A stretch of 43,407 nt of DNA from Oxalobacteraceae bacterium (lineage in GTDB: Bacteria; Pseudomonadota; Gammaproteobacteria; Burkholderiales; Burkholderiaceae_D). Shown here piece after piece: positions 37,801-43,407 of this stretch. The position numbers and the translations under genes are program-made. Location: assembly GCA_023259175.1 (NCBI GenBank), contig JAHFQV010000025.1, forward strand, positions 1 to 43,407, read 5' to 3'. Position 1 is the first letter of the stretch, and the number at the start of each line of letters is the position of its first letter. Under the pieces are notes generated by a model, which worked only from the letters and a program-made list of their open reading frames with translations, did no database searches and had not been told where the DNA came from.

Positions 37801-38233
37801 AACGGAAATTAATCTGCACATCCCTGCCCTATTGCCGAATGAATTCTGCGGCGATGTTCACGAGCGCTTATCGATCTACAAGCGATTAGCGAATAGCAAA
37901 ACCGCAGAAGCCATTGATGACCTGCAAGAAGAAATGATTGATCGATTCGGAAAACTACCCGAACCGGTGAAGACCCTACTGGAAACACACCGTTTACGCG
38001 TTGCGGCAAAACCACTGGGCATTATCAAAATCGATGCTCACGGCGAAGCCGCCACGCTGCAATTTGAAGCACACCCCCCGATTGATGGCATGCGCATCAT
38101 CGAACTCATCCAAAAAAATAAACACATCAAACTCAATGGGCAAGACAAGCTACGCATTACCGCCAACATGCCCGACCTAAACGCACGCGTCACCCAAATC
38201 AAGTTCACCCTGAAAGCCCTCAATTCGAAATGA
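34808..38233 (+). CDS. mfd: Transcription-repair coupling factor Mfd
   Basis: Removes stalled RNA polymerase and recruits UvrA. 1141 residues, normal length: UvrB-homology region at the N-terminus, CarD-like RNAP-interacting domain (GDPVVHSNHGIGRYMG, near 480), RecG-type helicase with Walker A GDVGFGKTE (about 625-633) and DEEHRFG, then TRCF domain at the C-terminus. The start has no strong Shine-Dalgarno. Its TGA overlaps the serB ATG, so serB is coupled. Confidence 0.97.
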   Translation: MSFDFVKALPRQNSRFVLPSTHGSADAYAIAQAAIALKAQKRLLTLFVANPADAQRLLNELPWFAAELRCHLLPDWETLPYDAFSPHQDLISERLSTLYEINAGNCDVLLVPATTALVRMAPPAFLAAYTFFFKQGETLNEAKLKNQLTLAGYTHVSQVMSPGEYSVRGGLIDLFPMGSVLPYRIDLFGDSIETIRTFDADTQRSLYPVKEVRLLPGREFPMDETGRSAFRNRWREQFEGDPSRASIYKDIGNGIASAGIEYYLPLFFEETATLFDYLPTETHFVLLGDIEEAIRSFWLDTRSRHQFLKSDRERPVLAPETLFLRDEDFFSALKTEARWILQKGGAPSEISSFLPDIAVNRRADDPLNNLRSFLLQTDKRVFICAETAGRKETLQQYFKDFDLSLALCEGLTDFLSCKDKIVLGVAPLHAGFQLSEIAFITETELYAGSGKRIGRKKQEAVTQVEHMVRDLSELKIGDPVVHSNHGIGRYMGLISMDLGEGETEFLHLEYAKETKLYVPVAQLHVISRYSGASPDDAPLHSLGSGQWEKAKRKAAQQIRDTAAELLNLYARRALRQGHAFEYSAHDYLAFSESFGFEETPDQAAAITAVIGDMTSGKPMDRLICGDVGFGKTEVALRAAFVAVMGGKQVAILAPTTLLAEQHAQTFADRFANWPVRIAELSRFRSGKEITLAMKGMNDGTIDIVIGTHKLLSDDVKFSRLGLVIIDEEHRFGVRQKEALKALRAEVDVLTLTATPIPRTLGMALEGLRDFSIIATAPQKRLAIKTFVRSEDDSVIREACLRELKRGGQVYFLHNEVETIENRKAMLEALLPEARIAVGHGQMNERELEKVMRDFVAQRYNILLCTTIIETGIDVPSANTIIMHRADKFGLAQLHQLRGRVGRSHHQAYAYLLVHDVQGLTKQANRRLEAIQQMEELGSGFYLAMHDLEIRGAGEVLGDNQSGEMHEIGFQMYSDMLNEAVRSLKAGKEPDLAAPLISTTEINLHIPALLPNEFCGDVHERLSIYKRLANSKTAEAIDDLQEEMIDRFGKLPEPVKTLLETHRLRVAAKPLGIIKIDAHGEAATLQFEAHPPIDGMRIIELIQKNKHIKLNGQDKLRITANMPDLNARVTQIKFTLKALNSK

Positions 38234-39111
38234 ACGCCACAGAATTTCAACATAAGCTGGTCATCCAAGCCCAACAGGATTTTAACGCCGCGCAGATCGG
38301 TTTTATCGAAGAAATCAGTAGCGCCATCAATGCGAAGCATAAGCATGCCATTGCCCCAAATGCCGTATCGCTCGAAGGCATCGCGGATAAGCAAGTCGGC
38401 ACTCAGGTAAACCACGAATTGAAAGCCCGGGCTTTTGCGCTACAACTAGACCTGAATATCCTCGCGAGCGAACGTAAGTTAAGTGATTTCAAACTCGTCG
38501 CAATGGATATGGATTCCACGCTCATCACCATCGAATGCATCGATGAAATCGCCGACATGCAAGGACTCAAGCCACAAGTGGCCGAAATCACCGAAGCGGC
38601 CATGCGCGGCGAAATTGAATTTCAAGAAAGCTTAATTCTCCGCGTCGCCCTACTCAAAGGACTTGATGCCAGCGCATTGCAACGGGTCTATGATCAACGC
38701 TTGCAGCTTTCCCTAGGCGCAGAAAAAATGCTGCAAGGAGTTCGTGACGCGGGGCTTAAAACTCTACTGGTCTCAGGCGGCTTTACTTTTTTTACCAATC
38801 ACCTCAAAAGCCGACTCAAACTCGACACCACTCATGCAAACACTTTAGAAATTATCGACGACAAACTCACAGGGCGTATCACAGGCACCATAGTCGATGC
38901 CCAAGAAAAACAAGCCACAGTCGAACGGGTATGCCAAGCAATGGGCATCACAGCACAACAAGCCATCGTCATGGGCGATGGCGCAAACGATCTCAAGATG
39001 ATGTCCATCGCCGGACTCTCACTCGCCTTCAGAGCCAAACCAGTGGTGCGAACACAAGCGAATGTGGCATTTAATTTCGTGGGTTTGGATGGCTTGTTGA
39101 ATTTGTTTTAA
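38230..39111 (+). CDS. serB: Phosphoserine phosphatase SerB
   Basis: Last step of serine synthesis. A 293-residue HAD phosphatase. Nucleophile Asp93 and acid/base Asp95 lie in MDMDSTLITIE. Motif II is LLVSGGFTFF, and the metal-binding motif is GDGANDLKMM. The N-terminal region of about 85 residues is typical of the longer SerB form. ATGA overlap with mfd. The mfd-serB pairing occurs in other Burkholderiales. Confidence 0.94.
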   Translation: MNATEFQHKLVIQAQQDFNAAQIGFIEEISSAINAKHKHAIAPNAVSLEGIADKQVGTQVNHELKARAFALQLDLNILASERKLSDFKLVAMDMDSTLITIECIDEIADMQGLKPQVAEITEAAMRGEIEFQESLILRVALLKGLDASALQRVYDQRLQLSLGAEKMLQGVRDAGLKTLLVSGGFTFFTNHLKSRLKLDTTHANTLEIIDDKLTGRITGTIVDAQEKQATVERVCQAMGITAQQAIVMGDGANDLKMMSIAGLSLAFRAKPVVRTQANVAFNFVGLDGLLNLF

Positions 39112-39147
39112 TGGACATAGCCATGAGTGAAGCGCGGAATTTCCGAT

Positions 39148-39182
39148 TCAAACTCATGCTCTCAAACTCAATTTCAAACTCA
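39148..39182. repeat. Triplicated 9-base motif between serB and bluB
   Basis: TCAAACTCA occurs at 39148-39156, 39162-39170 and 39174-39182, the last reaching the bluB stop. Periods of 14 and 12 bases. Lies in the short convergent gap where no terminator hairpin is seen. Confidence 0.5.
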
Positions 39183-39839
39183 AAACAAATCGCTCGCCTG
39201 CGACCAAGCATCTTGGTACACGATTGTTTGCAAGGCGCGTCGCTCATCCCAGGCGGCCATTTCCAGTAGCGGCTTTGGCGTGAATTCATCGACATGACCC
39301 ACGCACAGTATGGCGATCGGACGGCTGCCGGGTGGCATTTTACAAATTTCCCGTATTTTTTCTGGATCGAACATCGATACCCAGCCGACACCTATGCCTT
39401 CAGCACGGGCGGCCAGCCAAAAATTTTGAATGGCGCATGAGGCCGATGCCAAATCCATTTCGGGCATGGTACGTCGCCCGAAGATATAGTCTTCACGTTT
39501 ATCGATCAAACCGACAAGCAAGACTTCGGCGCAATTTAGAATGCCCTCGACTTTCAGCTTCATGAATTCTGCACTGCGCTCACCGAGCGCATGCGCTGTC
39601 AATTGTCGCTCTTCGTTGACATGTTGATAGAGTGCTTCTTTGAGTGCCGCGTCACGAATATGTACGAAACGCCAAGGCTGCATAAAACCGACACTGGGCC
39701 CGCGATGGGCAGCTTCAATAAAACGCTTTAATTGTTCGGATTCGACAGGTTTAGAATTGAAATGTCGAACATCGCGTCGCTCGAAGATGACGCGATAAAC
39801 TGCTTGAATTTCCTGCTCCGAAAAAGCCTGTTTTGTCAT
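39180..39839 (-). CDS. bluB: 5,6-dimethylbenzimidazole synthase BluB
   Basis: Nitroreductase-fold enzyme that turns reduced FMN into DMB, the lower ligand of vitamin B12. 219 residues with ERRDVRHF, GPSVGFMQPWRF, GRRTMPEMDLASASCAIQNF and GVGWVSMFDP, which are BluB rather than general nitroreductase signatures. No other cobalamin gene is near. It converges with serB and is followed upstream by the DUF4124-like gene on the same strand. Confidence 0.9.
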   Translation of the reverse strand: MTKQAFSEQEIQAVYRVIFERRDVRHFNSKPVESEQLKRFIEAAHRGPSVGFMQPWRFVHIRDAALKEALYQHVNEERQLTAHALGERSAEFMKLKVEGILNCAEVLLVGLIDKREDYIFGRRTMPEMDLASASCAIQNFWLAARAEGIGVGWVSMFDPEKIREICKMPPGSRPIAILCVGHVDEFTPKPLLEMAAWDERRALQTIVYQDAWSQASDLF

Positions 39840-39860
39840 AGCGTAGGACTTCTGGCGAGT

Positions 39861-40253
39861 CTAATCGATGGAGAGTTTGGTATGGTAGGCGCGGTAAAAC
39901 AAAAAGAAAATCAAACAAAATAGCCCGGCGATCCCAACAAACATGAACATGAAAAATATTTCTACTGGTTTATCGAGGTAAAGGACACGTTTATCACTAA
40001 GTTCGGCTGCTTTCGCATCGTAGGGTTTGGGAGTGGTCACGACAACGGCATTCATGACCTGACCAGAGCGCACAGGAAAATCGGCCGTTGAGGCTTTCAT
40101 TCCCCGTTTTGCACAGGGCTCGCTGGAAAAAATTTTCTTGCCTTGCGCGTCAGCACAAACATAGGCATCGGCAAAGGCTTCATGTGCCAGAAAACAAAAT
40201 GTGAGAAAAACAAATAAACGGGCGAAGGAAGTTTTCAAAGAGATCATCATCAT
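39861..40253 (-). CDS. DUF4124-like exported protein with C-terminal membrane anchor
   Basis: 130 residues from the first of three consecutive ATGs (40253, 40250, 40247). A signal peptide (about 1-27) leads to DAYVCADAQGKKIFSSEPC, the DUF4124 pattern with two cysteines that may pair. A hydrophobic segment near residues 95-120 and a short basic tail suggest a membrane anchor. The frame extends to 40394 but the extension lacks an SD and hides the signal. Role unknown. Confidence 0.6.
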   Translation of the reverse strand: MMMISLKTSFARLFVFLTFCFLAHEAFADAYVCADAQGKKIFSSEPCAKRGMKASTADFPVRSGQVMNAVVVTTPKPYDAKAAELSDKRVLYLDKPVEIFFMFMFVGIAGLFCLIFFLFYRAYHTKLSID

Positions 40254-40549
40254 GGGAAAGCTAAAAAACGAGCAAGTCGCGATGTTAGCAGAGCTTGTCA
40301 AACTTAGGGAGAGTTCAGGGACAAATCGCGGTATCTGGGCGTTCAAGAAAAAACAAAGTTCGAGTTTTATGTGGCTTTGAAAAGAATTTGACACACGAAA
40401 CTGTGCTCAGGCAACAAAAATCTAAGAAATAATTCCAAAATCACATGTAAAATGCTTGTAAGCACGATAGAATGGAAGTGCACCTAGCTCGCATTTCGCG
40501 TGAAATTGCTGTGAATGATGGGTAAGCAACTCAATATGGGATAGGCTTC
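40254..40549. other. Divergent gap of 296 bases
   Basis: Lies between the DUF4124-like gene and the 40550 gene. A perfect TTGACA is at 40388-40393 on the plus strand but has no good -10 at 16-18 bases. A TAGAAT lies at 40468-40473. No terminator, RNA gene or strong dyad seen. Confidence 0.35.
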
Positions 40550-41215
40550 ATGCAACAGGCAATTTACGATAAGACCGATAAAGGGCGGGACGAAATCGCG
40601 ACACGCAAGTATCAATTGCAATCGCGCTTACGTTCTTTATTGGTATTGATCGACGGAAAAAAAACCGAACCTGAATTGATACAAAAAATCGGTGGCTTAG
40701 GTTTAGATCAAAATAGCCTGAACGAGCTTTTAAATCAAAACTTTATTCAACGCGTCTCACTTGAAACAAAAGATGCACCACCTACAGTAGCGCCTATGAC
40801 TCCCAGTGAAACGATGACTGCAACCTTGACCGACGAAGTTCCGGACACCATCAGCAACGCAATTGAGGATGAGCCACAAACGATTTTTGAGCCTGTCGCA
40901 GACGATGAAAATTGGAATTTCAATCTCGACGTGCTGCTAGTGGAAGAGGAAGAAAACCGCGAGAGTCGGGTGGATATGATGAAGCGTTTCTTGACCGAAA
41001 CCATTAAAGAATGTCTGGGTATTAAAGGCTTCTTTCTGCAGCGCAAGGTTCAGAAAGCAAAAACCTTAAATGATATTCATCTCATTCGCCAGCCTTATGT
41101 CTCTGCGATTTTGTACGCAAAAGGGAAAGACAAGGCGATCGACATGCGCGATCAATTTGATCAACGCATGTATATTCGATTTTCTTTGGAAGATCCTGAA
41201 TTTCTCGAAAATTAG
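40550..41215 (+). CDS. Conserved hypothetical protein with winged-helix-like N-terminus
   Basis: A 221-residue soluble protein. The N-terminal 75 residues ([20 protein letters not shown], then [20 protein letters not shown]) look like a small winged-helix or DprA-like segment. An acidic, threonine-rich linker (75-130) follows, then a helical C-terminal domain (about 135-221). No signal peptide. Similar proteins appear in related Burkholderiales without a known role. Its stop overlaps the ybiT stop by three bases (convergent). Confidence 0.65.
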   Translation: MQQAIYDKTDKGRDEIATRKYQLQSRLRSLLVLIDGKKTEPELIQKIGGLGLDQNSLNELLNQNFIQRVSLETKDAPPTVAPMTPSETMTATLTDEVPDTISNAIEDEPQTIFEPVADDENWNFNLDVLLVEEEENRESRVDMMKRFLTETIKECLGIKGFFLQRKVQKAKTLNDIHLIRQPYVSAILYAKGKDKAIDMRDQFDQRMYIRFSLEDPEFLEN

Positions 41216-42813
41216 GCGATGCCTTGACTCTCCAAATAGGCTTCGTAACTTCCTTGGAAGTCGATGATTTGACCTTCTTTGATTTCAATGACACGGGTCG
41301 CCAGAGACGAGACAAATTCACGGTCATGGGAAACAAAAATCAAAGTTCCAGCATATTTTTCCAGCGCTATATTGAGGGATTCAATCGATTCCATGTCCAT
41401 ATGATTGGTGGGTTCATCCATCAATAAAATATTGTGTCGACCCAACATTAACTTACCGTAAGTCATGCGGCCTTTTTCTCCGCCTGAGAGTACGCGTACC
41501 GATTTTTTCACGTCGTCACCACTAAATAACAAGCGTCCCAATATCGAACGCACAGCTTGGTCATCGTCGCCTTCTTGCGTAAAAGCACCCATCCAGTCGG
41601 TTAAGGATTTATCACTGGCAAATTCCTCGGTAGGGTCTTGTGGCATATAGCCTAGGTTGGCATTTTCTGCCCATTTAACTTGTCCACGATCAGCGCTCAA
41701 CTGACAGACATCCTGCCCACCTATGCAGCGTAACAAAGTCGTCTTACCCGCGCCATTGGCACCAATAATCGCAATTTTTTCACCGGCTTCAACCATGATG
41801 TCAAAATTCTTGAACAGAGTTTTGTCATACGCCTTAACCAATCCCGACACTTCCACCGCAAGTCTATGCAATTTTTTCTCGCCATCAAAACGAATAAAAG
41901 GATTTTGACGGCTCGAGGGTTTGAGATCCTCGATTTTAATTTTTTCAATCTGCTTCGCACGCGAAGTTGCTTGGCGCGCTTTGGATTTATTGGCTGAAAA
42001 TCGGCGCACAAAATCCTGCAATTCCAAGACTTTGTCTTTTGCCTTAGCGTTATTGGCTAATTGCTGCGCACGGGCTTGCGACGAGGCCAGCATATAGTCA
42101 TCGTAATTGCCCGGATAAACCTTTAAGGTGCCATAGTCCATATCAGCCATATGGGTACACACTTGATTGAGAAAGTGACGATCATGCGAAATGATGATCA
42201 TCGTCGAATTACGTTGATTCAAAATATCTTCGAGCCAGCGTATCGTATTGATGTCGAGGTTATTGGTCGGTTCATCGAGCAATAAAATATCGGGATTTGA
42301 AAACAGAGCCTGCGCCAACAAAACCCGCAGCTTCCAGCCGGGGGCGACGGCATTCATCAGGCCTTGATGCTGGTCGATAGCAATACCGACACCAAGCAAC
42401 AACTCACCCGCGCGCGCTTCAGCGGTATAGCCATCGAACTCGGCAAACTTCGCTTCGAGATCAGCCGCTTTCATATAATCTTCGTCGCTGGCTTCGGGGT
42501 TAGCATAAATCGCATCACGCTCTTCCATTGCCGCCCACATTTCAACATGCCCCATCATCACCACGTCGAGCACTCGCCTATCTTCGTAGGCAAATTGATC
42601 CTGACGTAATTTACCCAAACGTTCATTTTGATCGAGCATGACCACGCCCGAAGAGGCTTCTAAGTCGCCACCCAGAATTTTAATAAAAGTCGATTTTCCG
42701 CAGCCGTTGGCACCAATCAAACCATAACGATTCCCCTCCCCAAATTTTACGGAAATGTTTTCAAACAATGGCTTGGGGCCAAATTGCATAGTGATATTTG
42801 CGGTAGATAACAC
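41212..42813 (-). CDS. ybiT: ABC-F family ATPase YbiT
   Basis: A soluble ABC-F protein, translation factor type, with no transmembrane partner. 533 residues. Two ATPase domains: Walker [10 protein letters not shown] (34-42) and GANGAGKTT, signatures APGWK (degenerate in domain 1) and LSGGEKGRM, and Walker [12 protein letters not shown] and [11 protein letters not shown]. Near-identical to E. coli YbiT in layout, including [15 protein letters not shown] and [11 protein letters not shown]. The start is GTG 42813 with AAAGG eight bases upstream. Confidence 0.93.
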   Translation of the reverse strand: MLSTANITMQFGPKPLFENISVKFGEGNRYGLIGANGCGKSTFIKILGGDLEASSGVVMLDQNERLGKLRQDQFAYEDRRVLDVVMMGHVEMWAAMEERDAIYANPEASDEDYMKAADLEAKFAEFDGYTAEARAGELLLGVGIAIDQHQGLMNAVAPGWKLRVLLAQALFSNPDILLLDEPTNNLDINTIRWLEDILNQRNSTMIIISHDRHFLNQVCTHMADMDYGTLKVYPGNYDDYMLASSQARAQQLANNAKAKDKVLELQDFVRRFSANKSKARQATSRAKQIEKIKIEDLKPSSRQNPFIRFDGEKKLHRLAVEVSGLVKAYDKTLFKNFDIMVEAGEKIAIIGANGAGKTTLLRCIGGQDVCQLSADRGQVKWAENANLGYMPQDPTEEFASDKSLTDWMGAFTQEGDDDQAVRSILGRLLFSGDDVKKSVRVLSGGEKGRMTYGKLMLGRHNILLMDEPTNHMDMESIESLNIALEKYAGTLIFVSHDREFVSSLATRVIEIKEGQIIDFQGSYEAYLESQGIA

Positions 42814-43044
42814 GGAACAGCCTTTATGGAAATAAATACAATAAAATTACTAATAATTCGAATGGAATTGCAGACCAAACTAAAAGCCGCACATTATCCC
42901 AGATTTTATCGTCTTCTTCGAGTATTGCTTAAACCCAGCATCGCCTAGGAAAAGCCGCCCTCATCAAGCTTGTTAATAAAACCCAACAGAATTCCAAGAA
43001 TTTTGAGTTTTTGCATGAACGTGGGTGGCAATTAAAATTCAAAA

Positions 43045-43123
43045 ATAAGTGCTTAAAATGGAATAATATTTTAATTTTATAAATTTCCCAAAATTGAATT
43101 CGGACTTCAAGCACTTATCCACA
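43045..43123. promoter_or_regulatory. Inverted repeat with consensus DnaA box
   Basis: ATAAGTGCTT (43045-43054) is repeated in inverse at 43109-43118, flanking an AT-rich stretch. TTATCCACA (43115-43123) is a perfect consensus DnaA box and overlaps the second arm. A weaker TTATCC sits at 42894. One perfect box does not make an origin, and no dnaA, dnaN or rpmH gene is near. Confidence 0.45.
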
Positions 43124-43208
43124 ATTCGCATCGAAATCGCCAGAAAATTAAAGAAAGAATTTTTATTTAGAAAATCCAATTTCTGATGTTTTAATTTAAA
43201 ATTGCGCT

Positions 43209-43255
43209 ACCTGCCAAACAGTGAACACGTCAAAAACGAGTCACAGAAGGCAGGT
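43209..43255 (+). promoter_or_regulatory. Three-tier hairpin in the leader of the 43301 gene
   Basis: ACCTGCC (43209-43215) pairs with GGCAGGT (43249-43255), GTGA (43221-43224) with TCAC (43241-43244), and a central CGT/ACG closes a CAAAA loop, with small internal loops between tiers. It ends 45 bases before the ATG. It does not match a riboswitch consensus I know and could be an RNA leader or a DNA dyad. Confidence 0.35.
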
Positions 43256-43300
43256 CATTTATTCAGCTACACGCGAAATTTCAACAGTAAGGAAAACGAA

Positions 43301-43407
43301 ATGAAGAAATCTAAATTGCTACTAGTTTTTGGATTGGCCGCTGCAATTAGCGCCATGACAGCCAGTATGAGCGTCACCGCAGCACCACGCACGATGGTAG
43401 AAACAAC
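43301..43407 (+). CDS. Start of a secreted protein, cut by the window end
   Basis: The frame starts at ATG 43301 with AAGGA eight bases upstream and is open to the last base. The first 28 residues are a Sec signal peptide (KKSKLLLVFGLAAAISAM, then a likely cleavage after VTA), followed by APRTMVET. The end resembles the mature start of short DUF6289-type exported peptides, a weak guess from eight residues. Confidence 0.7.
   Translation, partial: MKKSKLLLVFGLAAAISAMTASMSVTAAPRTMVET

Larger units (their letters stand above)
42814..43300. other. AT-rich gene-free region
   Basis: 487 bases between ybiT (minus) and the secreted-protein gene (plus). It holds a low-complexity AT stretch near 43060-43085, a 10-bp inverted repeat, a perfect DnaA box and a nested hairpin just before the 43301 start. 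Presumably carries divergent promoters. No convincing gene or terminator seen. Confidence 0.6.

Noticed and set aside
42929-43114. Minus-strand 61-codon frame upstream of ybiT
   Set aside because: It lies in the AT-rich control region, has a low-complexity lysine/phenylalanine run and no ribosome site.
43045-43123. Replication origin
   Set aside because: Only one perfect DnaA box is present, and no dnaA, dnaN, gyrB, rpmH or parAB gene is near.

Overview
This 43.4-kb window is a chromosomal segment of a Gram-negative betaproteobacterium, most likely Burkholderiales and near Oxalobacteraceae. The reasons are the moderate G+C composition, Lol and Bam envelope genes, a class I phaC-phaB-phaR polyhydroxybutyrate cluster, a two-domain LplT-like/acyltransferase protein, and dense operons with ATGA stop/start overlaps. 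The genus cannot be fixed from the sequence alone. I see no rRNA, tRNA, IS element, prophage, CRISPR array or defence island. Nearly everything is core housekeeping with a few lineage-specific small genes.

Layout. 1-10.4 kb: tail of a plus-strand gene (rhodanese-like), a small lipoprotein behind a BlaI/MecI-like operator, lolC-lolD-LplT/acyltransferase (minus), a conserved hypothetical coupled to recJ (plus), and a minus-strand group of a lipoprotein, a Deg-like protease and a coupled four-helix membrane protein. 10.4-16.8 kb (plus): secreted protein, ygiQ-type radical SAM gene, small zinc protein, prfB with its programmed frameshift, lysS. 16.9-25.0 kb (mostly minus): metC-like lyase, rimO, phaR, phaB, phaC, pgeF and rluD, with a small membrane protein on the plus strand between phaC and pgeF. 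25.0-32.9 kb (plus): bamD, an orphan PIN-domain gene, a cheZ-cheA pair, selO, msrB, yciB, bolA and a parvulin isomerase. 33.0-34.6 kb (minus): ispD-ispF-DUF4404. 34.8-39.1 kb (plus): mfd-serB. 39.2-43.4 kb: bluB, a DUF4124-like protein, an unknown protein, the ABC-F factor ybiT, a 487-bp AT-rich gap with a perfect DnaA box and a folded leader, and the start of a secreted-protein gene cut by the window edge.

How the genes work together. LolCD plus the LplT/acyltransferase fit lipoprotein release and reacylation of the lysophospholipid left by lipoprotein acylation. PhaC/PhaB/PhaR make and regulate PHB granules, but phaA is absent. IspD/IspF are consecutive MEP-pathway enzymes. PrfB, LysS, RimO, RluD and YbiT serve translation. 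RecJ and Mfd serve DNA repair. SelO and MsrB serve redox stress.

No single obviously new system stands out. The best leads are the BlaI/MecI-like promoter of the small lipoprotein, the protease/membrane-protein pair, the P2-less orphan cheZ-cheA locus, the dyad-rich phaC and mfd leaders, and the structured leader near the right end.
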